DNA of 64,000 bases from Psychrobacillus psychrotolerans (GCF_900115805.1 NZ_FOXU01000010.1:1-64000), one strand, 5' to 3'. Numbered from the stretch's first letter, positions 52,308 to 61,859 are shown. Notes: generated by a model not told the origin, from the letters alone. Numbers and translations: made by a program.

Positions 52308-53144
52308 GTGGAAAAGACAAAATGGTACTTCATAAATTCTGGCCCCTGCAGTCCATCATACAATATGGCGTTGGACGAAGCCTTACTGGATTGGCATAGT
52401 GAGGGTCTTATTCCCCCGGTTATTAGATTTTACGAATGGAATCCAGCAACATTATCAATTGGTTATTTTCAAACTGTGGAAAAAGAGATTGATATAGAAG
52501 CAGTGAAAAGATTAGGACTTGGTTTTGTGCGTAGACCTACAGGGGGAAGAGGGGTACTTCACGAACATGAACTTACATACAGCGTAATCGTTACAGAGAG
52601 TTATCCAAGTATGCCAGCAACTGTAACCGAAGCTTATCGTGTTATTAGTGAGGGTTTACTGCTAGGATTTCAAAATCTTGGTTTAAACGCTTATTTTTCT
52701 GTTCCGAATACAGACGAACAGAAAGAAAATTTAAAAAACCCAAAATCAGCAGTTTGTTTTGATGCACCGAGCTGGTACGAATTAGTCGTCGAAGGAAAGA
52801 AAGTTGCTGGTAGTGCACAAACAAGACAAAAAGGTGTTATTCTACAACATGGTGCAATATTACTTGATCTTGATGAAGATAAATTAATTCAAACGTTTAA
52901 ATTCGCTTCAGAAGAGGTAAGAGAGAAAGTGAGAAAAGGCCTATCTCAAAAAGCTGTCTCCATTAACAAAATAATATCAAAACCGGTAACAATGGAAGAA
53001 TGTAAAACGGCTTTTAAAAAAGGATTTGCAGATGCCTTGGAGATAGAATTGGTCGAATATAACTTAACGCAAGAACAGAAGAATTACGTAAAACAACTAG
53101 AAGTGACAAGATATGCTAATGATAAATGGAATTATAAAAAATAA
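52308..53144 (+). CDS. lipM: Octanoyltransferase LipM
   Basis: The 278-residue enzyme moves octanoyl from ACP to GcvH in lipoate synthesis. It has [18 protein letters not shown], the thioester Cys in [14 protein letters not shown], and the Lys in [12 protein letters not shown]. GcvH is a partner of the gcv operon upstream. GTG 52308 follows AAGGGAGAG; in-frame ATG 52278 has no ribosome-binding site. A hairpin CTAGGAGTTAGGGATTA/TAATCCTGACTAG follows at about 53172-53216. Confidence 0.9.
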   Translation: MEKTKWYFINSGPCSPSYNMALDEALLDWHSEGLIPPVIRFYEWNPATLSIGYFQTVEKEIDIEAVKRLGLGFVRRPTGGRGVLHEHELTYSVIVTESYPSMPATVTEAYRVISEGLLLGFQNLGLNAYFSVPNTDEQKENLKNPKSAVCFDAPSWYELVVEGKKVAGSAQTRQKGVILQHGAILLDLDEDKLIQTFKFASEEVREKVRKGLSQKAVSINKIISKPVTMEECKTAFKKGFADALEIELVEYNLTQEQKNYVKQLEVTRYANDKWNYKK

Positions 53145-53304
53145 AAGTAACAATGTCTTATAGTAAATTCGAAAACTAGGAGTTAGGGATTATATTAATT
53201 AATCCTGACTAGTTTCGCTTTACTCTTCAATATATTGTGTCGTATTATAAATGAAACTACTACATGTTGTGTCAATTGCGATTTGTAGAATGGAGGAAGA
53301 GTAA

Positions 53305-55866
53305 ATGGTAACAACTAAAAATGAAACGAACCTTACTTTAAATGTTGAAGCATTAAACAAAGATATCCAATTATTTCCACAAGTACATTCGATCACAGAA
53401 GATATGACACTTACACATAAAGGTGTGTCGAGACTTGTCATGATCGATCGTTATTCCTTTAAGGATACGGAAAAGAAAACGTTAAAAGCAGGAGACTTTG
53501 TTGTTCTAACAGTTAAAGAAGATCCTAAATTTCCAGCGCGTGGTCTAGGGTATATCGTTTCGATTAACGAACAAGCGAAAACAGCTGAAGTGCAAATCGA
53601 GGAAGATTACCGAAGTGCGATTGACGATGCTGCCAAGATCGAATCTGGAATTATTACTCGTCCTTTAAGTGTGATTGAAAAACCTCTTGAAGTATATTAC
53701 GAGCAAATTGCCAAAAGAAACGCGACAGGACTTGCGTCTGTAGAAAAAACAGAAGAAAAACGGGAAGAATGGTTTGAGAAATTCTACCAACAACTAGTTT
53801 CTTTAAAATTCATCCCAGCTGGACGAGTACTATATGGTGCAGGTACGGGAACGGATGTTACTTATTTTAACTGTTATGTGATGCCATTCGTTGCAGATTC
53901 GCGTGAAGGGATTAGTGATCACCGCAAACAAGTTATGGAAATTATGAGTCGTGGTGGTGGAGTTGGTACAAACGGTTCTACTCTAAGACCAAGAAATACG
54001 TTAGCTCGAGGAGTAAACGGAAAATCATCTGGTTCTGTTTCATGGTTAGACGATATCGCTAAACTAACTCATCTTGTCGAACAAGGTGGTTCCCGCAGAG
54101 GTGCACAAATGATCATGCTAGCAGATTGGCACCCTGATATTGCGGAATTTATAATCTCTAAAATGCAAAACCCTCGTATTTTACGTTTCTTGATTGAAAA
54201 TACAAATGATGAAACGATCAAACAACTCGCGAAGGACAAGCTTAAATTCAAACCACTTACTGTTCAGGAAGAAGCGATGTATCAAGGGATTATCAATTAC
54301 AAAGCTATTCCAGGTCTAGGTGGATTTAATGCAGAAATCATTCGTGATGCAGAAACAAAATTACGTGATGGCGGAACTTATTCCGTTCATAATTCTGAGT
54401 TTTTAACTGGTGCAAATATCTCCGTGACGCTGACGGATGACTTTATGAAAGCAGTAGAAGAAGACAGCGACTTTGACTTGCGTTTCCCGGCAACTGAAGC
54501 TTATTCTCCAGAAGAAATGGATTTCTACAACGAAAATTGGCATAAAATTGGCGATGTTCGTGAGTGGGAAAGAATGGGCTATGAGGTTCGAACTTATCGC
54601 ACAGTAAAAGCGAAAGAACTTTGGAATTTGATCAATATTTGTGCTACTTATTCTGCAGAACCTGGTGTTTTCTTCATCGATAATGCAAATGAAAAAACGA
54701 ATGCTACAGCATATGGACAAAAAGTTGTCGCTACTAATCCTTGTGGAGAGCAACCACTTGCACCATATTCTGTGTGTAACTTGGCTGCTGTGAATTTAGC
54801 ACAATTTGCAAACAAAGAAACTAAGACTGTGGATTATGAAGCGTTAAAAGAAACAGTAAGTGTTGGTGTACGTATGCAAGATAACGTTATCGATGCAACT
54901 CCATACTTCTTAGAAGAAAACAAAGTACAAGCACTTGGTGAAAGACGTATAGGCTTAGGTGTTATGGGTCTTGCCGACTTGTTAATCTATTGTGAAAAAG
55001 AGTATGGTTCAGATGAAGGTAATGTTTTAGTAGATGAAATCTTTAAAACAATTGCGATTGCAGCATATGAAACATCAGCAGAACTTGCTGTAGAACGCGG
55101 AAGCTTCCCGTTCTTAACTGGTGAGACAGAAGAGGAAACTAATCGCTTGCGTAAGGCATTTACGGAAACAGGATTTATGAGTTCAATGCCAGAAGACATT
55201 CGAAATTCTATTTTAGAGAATGGTGTTCGAAATTCTCATTTGTTAACAGTCGCACCTACAGGTTCAACTGGAACAATGGTTGGTGTTTCTACTGGACTTG
55301 AGCCGTATTATTCATTCACTTACTATAGAAGTGGTCGTTTAGGTAAATTTATAGAAGTGAAAGCAGACATTGTGCAAGAATATTTAGGTAAAAATGAATC
55401 TGCTGAAGAAGAAAATCTCCCAGAATGGTTTGTTACTGCGATGGAACTTGCTCCTGAAGCTCATGCAGATGTGCAATGTATCATTCAACGTTGGATTGAC
55501 AGTTCTATTTCTAAAACGGTTAACGCACCACGTGGATATACGGTTGAACAGGTTGAAGGAGTGTACGAGCGTTTATATCGTGGTGGAGCTAAGGGTGGTA
55601 CTGTGTATGTCGATGGAAGTCGCGACTCACAAGTTCTGACGTTAAAAGCAGAGGAAAACACATTAGAAGATCATCCAAAAGAAGAAAGAGTAGAAAAAAG
55701 ACATGTAGTTTTAATAGATACGATTCAAGATTTACGCTCAACCAATGTAACGATTGGTTCCGAAGTTGGAAATACATGTCCTGTCTGTCGTAAAGGTACT
55801 GTGGAAGAAATGGGTGGATGTAACACATGCACCAATTGCAATGCTCAACTAAAATGTGGGCTGTAA
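53305..55866 (+). CDS. nrdJ: B12-dependent (class II) ribonucleotide reductase
   Basis: The 853-residue adenosylcobalamin enzyme reduces ribonucleoside triphosphates or diphosphates. It has FNCYVMPF, GGGVGTNGSTLRPRN, VATNPCGEQPLAPYS, and a C-terminal redox zinc-finger-like tail with CPVCRKG, CNTCTNC and KCGL. The start follows ATGGAGGAAG. Only 160 bases separate it from lipM, too short for a cobalamin riboswitch, and none is recognised. Confidence 0.93.
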   Translation: MVTTKNETNLTLNVEALNKDIQLFPQVHSITEDMTLTHKGVSRLVMIDRYSFKDTEKKTLKAGDFVVLTVKEDPKFPARGLGYIVSINEQAKTAEVQIEEDYRSAIDDAAKIESGIITRPLSVIEKPLEVYYEQIAKRNATGLASVEKTEEKREEWFEKFYQQLVSLKFIPAGRVLYGAGTGTDVTYFNCYVMPFVADSREGISDHRKQVMEIMSRGGGVGTNGSTLRPRNTLARGVNGKSSGSVSWLDDIAKLTHLVEQGGSRRGAQMIMLADWHPDIAEFIISKMQNPRILRFLIENTNDETIKQLAKDKLKFKPLTVQEEAMYQGIINYKAIPGLGGFNAEIIRDAETKLRDGGTYSVHNSEFLTGANISVTLTDDFMKAVEEDSDFDLRFPATEAYSPEEMDFYNENWHKIGDVREWERMGYEVRTYRTVKAKELWNLINICATYSAEPGVFFIDNANEKTNATAYGQKVVATNPCGEQPLAPYSVCNLAAVNLAQFANKETKTVDYEALKETVSVGVRMQDNVIDATPYFLEENKVQALGERRIGLGVMGLADLLIYCEKEYGSDEGNVLVDEIFKTIAIAAYETSAELAVERGSFPFLTGETEEETNRLRKAFTETGFMSSMPEDIRNSILENGVRNSHLLTVAPTGSTGTMVGVSTGLEPYYSFTYYRSGRLGKFIEVKADIVQEYLGKNESAEEENLPEWFVTAMELAPEAHADVQCIIQRWIDSSISKTVNAPRGYTVEQVEGVYERLYRGGAKGGTVYVDGSRDSQVLTLKAEENTLEDHPKEERVEKRHVVLIDTIQDLRSTNVTIGSEVGNTCPVCRKGTVEEMGGCNTCTNCNAQLKCGL

Positions 55867-55945
55867 AGTACAAAAGCCTTAACAAATTTCACGTGTACTA
55901 AGATATGATCGTTCCATGGATCTCATATTTTTCTATAATAATTCT

Positions 55946-55992
55946 AAAGCACAAGCTGATAAGTTCTCTTATCCCTTGTGCTTTTATTTTGT
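55946..55992 (+). terminator. Terminator of nrdJ
   Basis: AAAGCACAAG-CT-GATAAG and CTTATC-C-CTTGTGCTTT form a long stem followed by TATTTT. Confidence 0.87.
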
Positions 55993-56051
55993 TGTAATGT
56001 TTAATTACTAGTTCTTTCGCTTAAACTATAGGAAAAACAAAGGAGATTTAC

Positions 56052-56474
56052 ATGAAAGGATTATCGATTATTACTAGTATGGTCGCTGCAATGGGAACGA
56101 CCATTCTATTTAAAATGTTGGATTATTTTCAATTCATCAAGTGGAATCCTATCGGATATACGAAAACTTTCCTCTTTTTAAAAGGGACCAATGTATATTT
56201 GAAATGGATTATTTTATTTTTAGTCATCTGGGGAATTTGTTTTCTTCTATACTATTTAGGATTATTATTTATTAAAATTCCAGTTTCCATCACTAGTTTT
56301 ACCATAGGCCTCATCATTGCGATTGTACTTGAATGGATTATTTTAGATGCAGATTCAATAGAGAAAACGATAAAAAAAATATCGATCCCTTTTATCTGTA
56401 TTGTTATAGTAGCTGTTCGTTTCATCATGGAATCGGCGATATTTCACTACAAAGATAATCCTCTAGAAAAATGA
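56052..56474 (+). CDS. yqhR: YqhR-like membrane protein
   Basis: The 140-residue protein has four membrane segments and matches YqhR in position (before the M24 peptidase) and length. LKWIILFLVIWGICFLLYY and VSITSFTIGLIIAIVLEWII are the membrane parts. ATG 56052 follows AAAGGAG. Function unknown. Confidence 0.75.
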   Translation: MKGLSIITSMVAAMGTTILFKMLDYFQFIKWNPIGYTKTFLFLKGTNVYLKWIILFLVIWGICFLLYYLGLLFIKIPVSITSFTIGLIIAIVLEWIILDADSIEKTIKKISIPFICIVIVAVRFIMESAIFHYKDNPLEK

Positions 56475-56547
56475 AAAATTTACCGCCCTCACTTACTATG
56501 ATAAAATATACAAAGAAGTAATATAGAAAATGAGATGAGGGCTAAAA

Positions 56548-57609
56548 ATGAAACTTAGTAAATTACGTGCAGCACTTGAAGAAAATGGAGTAGACGCTCT
56601 GTTAATTACGAATGGTCATAGCATCCGCTACATGACAGGATTCACTGGAACAGCTGGTGTCACAATAATTTCTAAAACAGATGCAGTGTTTATAACAGAT
56701 TTTCGTTACACAGAGCAAGCCGCGAGTCAGATTAAAGATTTTCGTATAGTACAACATAAGAAAACAATGATGGAAGAAATTGCTACACAAGTAACAGATA
56801 TGGGGATCAACTCATTAGGATTTGAAAAAAATGATGTGACGTATAGCGATTATGAACTATACAAGCAAGCTGTACAAGTCGATTTAGTGCCACTTTCAGG
56901 TCTTGTTGAAAAAATTCGCTTGATTAAGACGGACGAAGAGATTAGTATAATAAAGGCAGCTTGTCGTATTGCTGATGAAGCATATGAGCATATCGTTACT
57001 TACATAAAACCAGGTATGACTGAGCTTGAAGTATCGAATGAATTAGAATTTTTCATGCGCAAAAAAGGAGCAACTTCTTCTTCCTTTGATACAATAGTAG
57101 CTTCTGGAACACGTTCAGCACTTCCGCACGGTGTTGCTACGGATAAAGTCATTGAAAATGGAGATTTTGTCACATTAGACTTCGGTGCATTATACAATGG
57201 GTATATTTCGGATACGACACGTACGTTGGCAGTTGGGGAACCAAGTGATCAATTAAAAGAAATCTATCAAGTAGTCCTTGATTCTCAACTATTAGCTTTA
57301 GAAAAAGTTAAACCAGGAATGACTGGTAAAGAAGCAGACGCTATCGCTCGAGATTATATTGCTTCAAAAGGTTACGGGGAAGCATTTGGTCATTCGTTGG
57401 GTCATGGGATTGGTTTAGAAGTGCATGAGGGTCCTGGATTGTCATTCCGTTCAGATATCGTTTTGGAGCCAGGTATGGTTATCACGATTGAACCTGGTAT
57501 TTATCTGCCGAATATTGGTGGAGTAAGAATCGAAGATGACGCTCTTGTGACAGAGAATGGTTTAGAGAAGCTAACGCATTCAACAAAAGAATTACTAATC
57601 TTATCTTAA
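56548..57609 (+). CDS. yqhT: M24 family Xaa-Pro peptidase (YqhT)
   Basis: The 353-residue creatinase-fold metallopeptidase has the metal ligands Asp in LDFGALYNGYISDTTRT (two Asp), His in GHSLGHGIGLEVHEGP, and Glu in TIEPGIY and RIEDDALVTENG. It cuts Xaa-Pro dipeptides or N-terminal residues before Pro. It lies just before efp, whose product rescues ribosomes at polyproline. ATG 56548 follows GAGATGAGGG. Confidence 0.9.
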   Translation: MKLSKLRAALEENGVDALLITNGHSIRYMTGFTGTAGVTIISKTDAVFITDFRYTEQAASQIKDFRIVQHKKTMMEEIATQVTDMGINSLGFEKNDVTYSDYELYKQAVQVDLVPLSGLVEKIRLIKTDEEISIIKAACRIADEAYEHIVTYIKPGMTELEVSNELEFFMRKKGATSSSFDTIVASGTRSALPHGVATDKVIENGDFVTLDFGALYNGYISDTTRTLAVGEPSDQLKEIYQVVLDSQLLALEKVKPGMTGKEADAIARDYIASKGYGEAFGHSLGHGIGLEVHEGPGLSFRSDIVLEPGMVITIEPGIYLPNIGGVRIEDDALVTENGLEKLTHSTKELLILS

Positions 57610-57624
57610 TTTGGAGGAAAAATA

Positions 57625-58185
57625 ATGATTTCAGTAAATGATTTTAAAACAGGCTTAACAATTTTAGTGGATGGTGTATTATATCGAGTACTAGATTTCC
57701 AACATGTAAAACCTGGTAAAGGCGCAGCATTTGTACGTTCTAAGTTGAGAAATTTACGTAACGGTGCAGTAAACGAAAAAACTTTCCGCGCTGGAGAAAA
57801 AGTGGAAAAAGCACAAATTGATAACTTTAAAATGCAATATTTATATGCAAATGGTGATCAGCATGTATTTATGGATACTGAGTCTTACGAACAAATTGAG
57901 TTAAATGAAAACCAAATCGAGTATGAATTAAAATTCTTACGCGAAAACATGGAAATACATGTAATTCAATTCCAAGGGGAAACACTAGGAGTAGAATTAC
58001 CAAAATCAGTTGTTCTTGAAGTAACGGAAACAGAGCCAGGTATCAAAGGAGATACGTCAGGCGGCGGTTCTAAAACTGCTAGTCTTGAAACTGGTTTAGT
58101 AGTAACGGTTCCATTGTTTATCAATGTTGGCGATAAGCTAATCATCAATACAGATGAAGGTTCATACGTATCAAGAGCACAATAA
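57625..58185 (+). CDS. efp: Elongation factor P
   Basis: The 186-residue protein aids peptide bond formation at Pro-Pro stretches. It has [30 protein letters not shown] with the tip Lys in KPGKGAA, and the C-terminal [16 protein letters not shown] typical of bacterial EF-P. TTGGAGG precedes the ATG. A short spacer of 15 bases after the peptidase gene suggests cotranscription. Confidence 0.95.
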   Translation: MISVNDFKTGLTILVDGVLYRVLDFQHVKPGKGAAFVRSKLRNLRNGAVNEKTFRAGEKVEKAQIDNFKMQYLYANGDQHVFMDTESYEQIELNENQIEYELKFLRENMEIHVIQFQGETLGVELPKSVVLEVTETEPGIKGDTSGGGSKTASLETGLVVTVPLFINVGDKLIINTDEGSYVSRAQ

Positions 58186-58205
58186 TTTAAAACTATATTC
58201 GATGA

Positions 58206-58236
58206 AGGGTCTCACATTTGTGAGGCTCTTTTTTTA
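58206..58236 (+). terminator. Terminator of efp
   Basis: GGGTCTCAC and GTGAGGCTC pair with a mismatch around ATTT, followed by seven or more T. Confidence 0.7.
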
Positions 58237-58329
58237 CAAAAAAATAGCAATAAAGATAGATAAAAATGAGCTAAGAAAAAGGCTTTACTTCTTATTGAAA
58301 TAAAGCACGGACGGTAGTTGCACAAGGAA

Positions 58330-58920
58330 CTATTGAATTTTAAGATATTTTTCATAACAAACACATTCATGAATTCGTTGGCTAGATGTTTTAAACTGTT
58401 CCATCTCGTCTCCTACATAGTGTGCAAATGCATTGACTAAATGGAGTTTAGGGATGTTACTTTGAATTTTATTTTTCATTTCTTTTCCTTCCAAGTAAAT
58501 ATGGTAGTATGAATGCACTTTATGGAACAACATTTTTTCATACCAGTTCCGTACCCAAGGGTCATCTCTAGTCCAAGCTTCAAAACGATTTAGACCGATA
58601 TTAATTGCTTGCTTTTCCGCTGCATGAAGTAGTTTCTCGCCAATTCCTTGTCGATAATAATCTGGATGAACAGCAATATGCCAAATCATTCCTCCTAAAC
58701 CTTCTCCTCTTGAACAAACGGTCTTTTCTTCCTTTTCATACTCAACGTCAATGAGTCCAACAATTTGTCCGTTTAATTCTGCAACTAATTCGATTGCAGG
58801 ATTTTCATAGCTTTCCTTTTTGTTTAAAACATTATCAAAATAGGCTGTATGCAAAAAAGATAGCACTCTACATCGAAGCCAACCTATTTCATCAGAATCT
58901 TTATATGCACGAATGATCAA
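58330..58920 (-). CDS. GNAT family acetyltransferase
   Basis: The 196-residue protein has the acetyl-CoA loop YRQGIGEKLLHAAE preceded by IWHIAVHPD, and WTRDDPWVRNWYEKMLF later. Target unknown. It starts at TTG 58920 behind AAGGGGAG. It lies in the place where spoIIIAA and spoIIIAB occur between efp and spoIIIAC in B. subtilis, but on the opposite strand, and shows no similarity to them. Confidence 0.8.
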   Translation of the reverse strand: MIIRAYKDSDEIGWLRCRVLSFLHTAYFDNVLNKKESYENPAIELVAELNGQIVGLIDVEYEKEEKTVCSRGEGLGGMIWHIAVHPDYYRQGIGEKLLHAAEKQAINIGLNRFEAWTRDDPWVRNWYEKMLFHKVHSYYHIYLEGKEMKNKIQSNIPKLHLVNAFAHYVGDEMEQFKTSSQRIHECVCYEKYLKIQ

Positions 58921-59070
58921 CTAATATATTCTCCCCTTCATACCAAATTTAAGAATTTGTTTGTTTAAGTTAACATCAATACCTCTTAAATAATTCGACT
59001 AAGAAAATCAAAACCCTTTCTTTACTAGAATATAGATCTAAGTATTCATCCTCATATGCACTTTTCTTTC

Positions 59071-59097
59071 ATATTACGCTCTACGCTATCATATGTT
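59071..59097 (+). promoter_or_regulatory. Sigma-E-like promoter of spoIIIAC
   Basis: ATATT (59071) and CATATGTT (59090) are 14 bases apart, close to the sigma-E pattern of ATATT, 14-15 bases, then CATACANT. It lies 25 bases before the start codon of spoIIIAC, giving a short leader with AAGGGGGAGG. Confidence 0.5.
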
Positions 59098-59121
59098 GTT
59101 TGTATGGAAGGGGGAGGCATT

Positions 59122-59331
59122 GTGGAACTTCACGATGTACTTCGAGTTGCGGGAATTGGTATTTTAATAGCTATTCTTCACTTATTTTTTGAATCTACTG
59201 GCAAAAAGGAATTTGCGTTTTTTTTATTTTTCGTTGGTTATATCTATATGACAATTGAATTATTGCGACTGTTAAAACTTTTCTTTTACGAAATATCTAC
59301 ATTTTTAGAATGGCTTATGATGACGAGTTAG
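59122..59331 (+). CDS. spoIIIAC: Stage III sporulation protein AC
   Basis: The 69-residue protein has two membrane segments and the family pattern RVAGIGILIAILH then GKKEFAFFLFFVGYIYM. GTG 59122 behind AAGGGGGAGG gives the usual length of about 68. It is part of the forespore feeding-tube complex. It is the first gene of this spoIIIA operon; AA and AB are absent here. Confidence 0.8.
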   Translation: MELHDVLRVAGIGILIAILHLFFESTGKKEFAFFLFFVGYIYMTIELLRLLKLFFYEISTFLEWLMMTS

Positions 59332-59334
59332 CCT

Positions 59335-59718
59335 ATGATCATTTACATAACAATCATTCTAGCATTTGTGCTATTGCAGCTTATAAAAGAAATTTACCCT
59401 CGCATTCATACAATTGTGTATACAATCTACATCTTTCTCTTTTTAACTTATATTTTAACCGTATTTATCATTCCTTTGGTCTCCCAGTATATCAACGTAT
59501 TACCAACTAATCTATTACCGGTCTTCAAACTACTGACATTCTCAGTCGTACTATTGTTCCTTTCGCAAATAATTGAAGACCTGCTTTTGGACTATGAATA
59601 TACAAGCCTGGCATCGTTATTTACTTTTACGACCAAAGCTATTTTACTCATTGTCTGGTTGAATCATATGCAACAATTTTACGACAAGTTTATATCAATT
59701 TTGGGACTACTCTCTTGA
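59335..59718 (+). CDS. spoIIIAD: Stage III sporulation protein AD, divergent
   Basis: The 127-residue protein has about four membrane segments and the length of SpoIIIAD (about 130). Sequence conservation is low; LLIVWLNHMQQFYDKFISILGLL stands at the C-terminal end. Assignment is based on order between AC and AE. It begins three bases after the AC stop. Confidence 0.7.
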   Translation: MIIYITIILAFVLLQLIKEIYPRIHTIVYTIYIFLFLTYILTVFIIPLVSQYINVLPTNLLPVFKLLTFSVVLLFLSQIIEDLLLDYEYTSLASLFTFTTKAILLIVWLNHMQQFYDKFISILGLLS

Positions 59719-59732
59719 AGGAATGAACAGCA

Positions 59733-60644
59733 ATGGAAGAGATGCTTATGTCTTTAGTGCAACCGGTTAAAGAGGTAGCACAAACTTTTTCGTACATGCT
59801 ATTATTTGGATTTATCTTTATTTGTCTGGAATGGTTTATCCCGTCGAGCAAGAAATTATTGAAATTGTTATTTATGTTAATAATATGTATCTATTGTTTA
59901 GAGCCAGCTATCCGCTCTTTAGAGATGATTCAAGCGATGACTAAAGAATTAGTGACTCTCTTCTTAGGAATTTATCCAATCTTAACGCTAGGGATTGCAG
60001 CTTCTGGAGGAGCGTTTTTGATAACCTCTTGGAATCCAGCAGTTATGCTATTTGCCTCATTTACTACCGTGTTAGCTGGGAAAATATTAATACCTGCTAT
60101 AATGGCTGCGTTTATATTTGATTTGATCAGTAGAATTCATCCTCCAACTTCTTTTGCCAAAATGGCTGATCTCATCCGGCTAACTTTAATAGGTTCTACT
60201 TCTATTATTCTACTGTTATATAGTATTTTCATGTCCGTCAATGGTGTCATAACATGGTCTGTAAGTGGAACTGTCAATGAGACTGTAAAAAGACTTATCC
60301 AAAATAATATTCCTTTTGTTGGATCTTTACTAACAGAAAGTATTAGTACGATGAAAAATTTCTCCTCATCTGCTTCGGTTATAACCGGAAATGCAGTAAT
60401 TCTATCAGTGCTAATGTTAGTGTCTATTCCAACGATCCAAACAATTCTCATTGCTTTTCTATATCGTTTACTTAGTGCTATTTTGGAACCGTTTGTAGAA
60501 GGTAATATAAGTGGATTGTTAGATGACATTGGAAAAACGCTATTTGTACTATCTATTATTTCGGTATTAATCGCGTTTACATTTTTCTTCACAATTATAT
60601 TAACCATGCTATTTGCAAAACTACTAATAAGTGGGAAAGGATAG
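59733..60644 (+). CDS. spoIIIAE: Stage III sporulation protein AE, short form
   Basis: The 303-residue protein has seven or so membrane segments and family motifs: PILTLGIAASGGAFL, PAVMLFASF, KMADLIRLTLIGSTSI and ILEPFVEGNISGLLDDIGKTLF. B. subtilis SpoIIIAE has 399 residues with a signal peptide and an about 85-residue N-terminal domain, both missing here. ATG 59733 follows GAAGGAATGA and no upstream extension exists since spoIIIAD is directly in front. Confidence 0.78.
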   Translation: MEEMLMSLVQPVKEVAQTFSYMLLFGFIFICLEWFIPSSKKLLKLLFMLIICIYCLEPAIRSLEMIQAMTKELVTLFLGIYPILTLGIAASGGAFLITSWNPAVMLFASFTTVLAGKILIPAIMAAFIFDLISRIHPPTSFAKMADLIRLTLIGSTSIILLLYSIFMSVNGVITWSVSGTVNETVKRLIQNNIPFVGSLLTESISTMKNFSSSASVITGNAVILSVLMLVSIPTIQTILIAFLYRLLSAILEPFVEGNISGLLDDIGKTLFVLSIISVLIAFTFFFTIILTMLFAKLLISGKG

Positions 60645-60649
60645 TAACC

Positions 60650-60799
60650 ATCGTTACGACACTTCTCTTTGGTATTTTAATAATTGTTCTAGTCGGTGAG
60701 TTTCTTTCTATCTTATTGGAGCATACAGATACGGAACGAAATGGATTTCTTGTAAAAATTGCAATTATCTATTGGATTCTGAGCTTTCTCTTCATATAA
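60650..60799 (+). pseudogene. spoIIIAF: SpoIIIAF-like stub without canonical start
   Basis: Between AE and AG one frame encodes about 50 residues with two hydrophobic segments (TLLFGILIIVLVGEFLSIL and LVKIAIIYWILSFLFI). These resemble the N-terminal membrane part of SpoIIIAF. The soluble ring-forming domain (about 120 residues) is missing. The frame has no ATG, GTG or TTG. GGAAAGGA lies seven bases before ATC 60650, and it is open in the -1 frame upstream through the end of spoIIIAE. It is either a stub made from an unusual start or frameshift, or a remnant. Confidence 0.45.
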
Positions 60800-60832
60800 A
60801 CAGGTTGTCTTGCATAAAGTATTGTATCCAGC

Positions 60833-61288
60833 ATGAAAAGAAGGGTGAATCAAATTTCATTAAAACAAAAACCCACTTTTCGTTTTGTTGTTATTTGTAT
60901 AGCTGTCCTTTTCATAAGTCTTCTTTTTTCTGATTTACTCACTCGTGATGAGGGGAAGGTTGTTAAACCCGAAGAAACTGTCAACCAAACTACAGAAAAC
61001 CTAACTTCGATTTTAGAGAAGATAAACGGAGTGGGCAAAGTTGCAGTGTATTTCCATTACGAAGAGAGCTCTGAAAAGAATGCGGAAAGTGATTTATCAT
61101 TTTTCCAGTGGACAAGTGAGACTAAAAAGGACAAGGAGAATTTGATTGGAATACTAGTAGTTGCGGAAGGGGCGAACGACAAACGTATACAAAATAGTTT
61201 GATAAAAACACTATCATCTGTATTGCAAATATCTCCACATCGAATTGTGATAGAAGAAATGGAATTGGAGGATAAAAAATATGAATAA
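60833..61288 (+). CDS. spoIIIAG: Stage III sporulation protein AG, short form
   Basis: The 151-residue protein has one membrane segment (FRFVVICIAVLFISLLF) and a ring-forming domain: LTSILEKINGVGKVAVYF and NLIGILVVAEGANDKRIQN. B. subtilis AG is about 229 residues; the variable insertion is missing here. The start codon has no clear ribosome-binding site; AAGAAGGGTGA lies just after it. Confidence 0.78.
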   Translation: MKRRVNQISLKQKPTFRFVVICIAVLFISLLFSDLLTRDEGKVVKPEETVNQTTENLTSILEKINGVGKVAVYFHYEESSEKNAESDLSFFQWTSETKKDKENLIGILVVAEGANDKRIQNSLIKTLSSVLQISPHRIVIEEMELEDKKYE

Positions 61289-61811
61289 AAAGAGATCTGT
61301 ATGGTTTTTAACATTATTTAGTCTAGTTGCAGTAGTAACAGTTTTTTATGTATCGGATCAACCATCACCATTCGATGGAATTGCTCTATTTTCCGATGAC
61401 ACGATAGATGAGGTAGGACTAGTAGAAACGTCATCAACAAATGAGGAATCATTCGTTTCACAGAGCAATGCATTTGAAGAAATGAGAATGGAAGTTACAG
61501 AAAAACGTAGTCAATTACGCGATCAGCTAACTACAAAAGTAGGTTCCAATGAATTCACAGCAGAACAAAAAGACGAGGCATATAACAAAATTGAAGAGTT
61601 AGTTAAAATAGATTCTACAGAAGCGATGCTGGAGTTAATCATCAAATCATTAGGTTACGATGATGCATTAGTACGAATCGAAGAGAGTGATGTTTTAATA
61701 GACGTTGTTTCTAACGAACAATCAACTAAAAAAGCATCTGAGATTATTTATGCAGTGAAACGTGAGTGGCCAAAAGCATATAATGTTGAAGTAAACTTTG
61801 ATGGCGAGTAA
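61281..61811 (+). CDS. spoIIIAH: Stage III sporulation protein AH
   Basis: The 176-residue protein has one membrane segment near the N-terminus (VWFLTLFSLVAVVTVFYV) and the conserved ring-building domain with RSQLRDQLTTKVGSNEF, LIIKSLGYDDALVRIE and VSNEQSTKKASEIIYAVKRE. It partners with SpoIIQ across the septum. It overlaps spoIIIAG by 8 bases and is shorter than the B. subtilis protein (218). Confidence 0.85.
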   Translation: MNKKRSVWFLTLFSLVAVVTVFYVSDQPSPFDGIALFSDDTIDEVGLVETSSTNEESFVSQSNAFEEMRMEVTEKRSQLRDQLTTKVGSNEFTAEQKDEAYNKIEELVKIDSTEAMLELIIKSLGYDDALVRIEESDVLIDVVSNEQSTKKASEIIYAVKREWPKAYNVEVNFDGE

Positions 61812-61831
61812 GCTAAATAGTAATTTTGAAG

Positions 61832-61859
61832 AGTGCCTGAATAGGCGCTTTTTTTTTGA
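61832..61859 (+). terminator. Terminator of the spoIIIA operon
   Basis: AGTGCCT and AGGCGCT pair around GAAT, followed by a T-run. Confidence 0.75.

Noticed and set aside
53145-53304. Cobalamin riboswitch before the B12-dependent reductase
   Set aside because: The 160-base spacer contains a lipM hairpin and no B12-box-like conserved pieces; it is too short for the full aptamer.
58921-59121. Remains of spoIIIAA or spoIIIAB before spoIIIAC
   Set aside because: I translated the frames here by eye and found no recognisable fragment of either protein, only an AT-rich leader.
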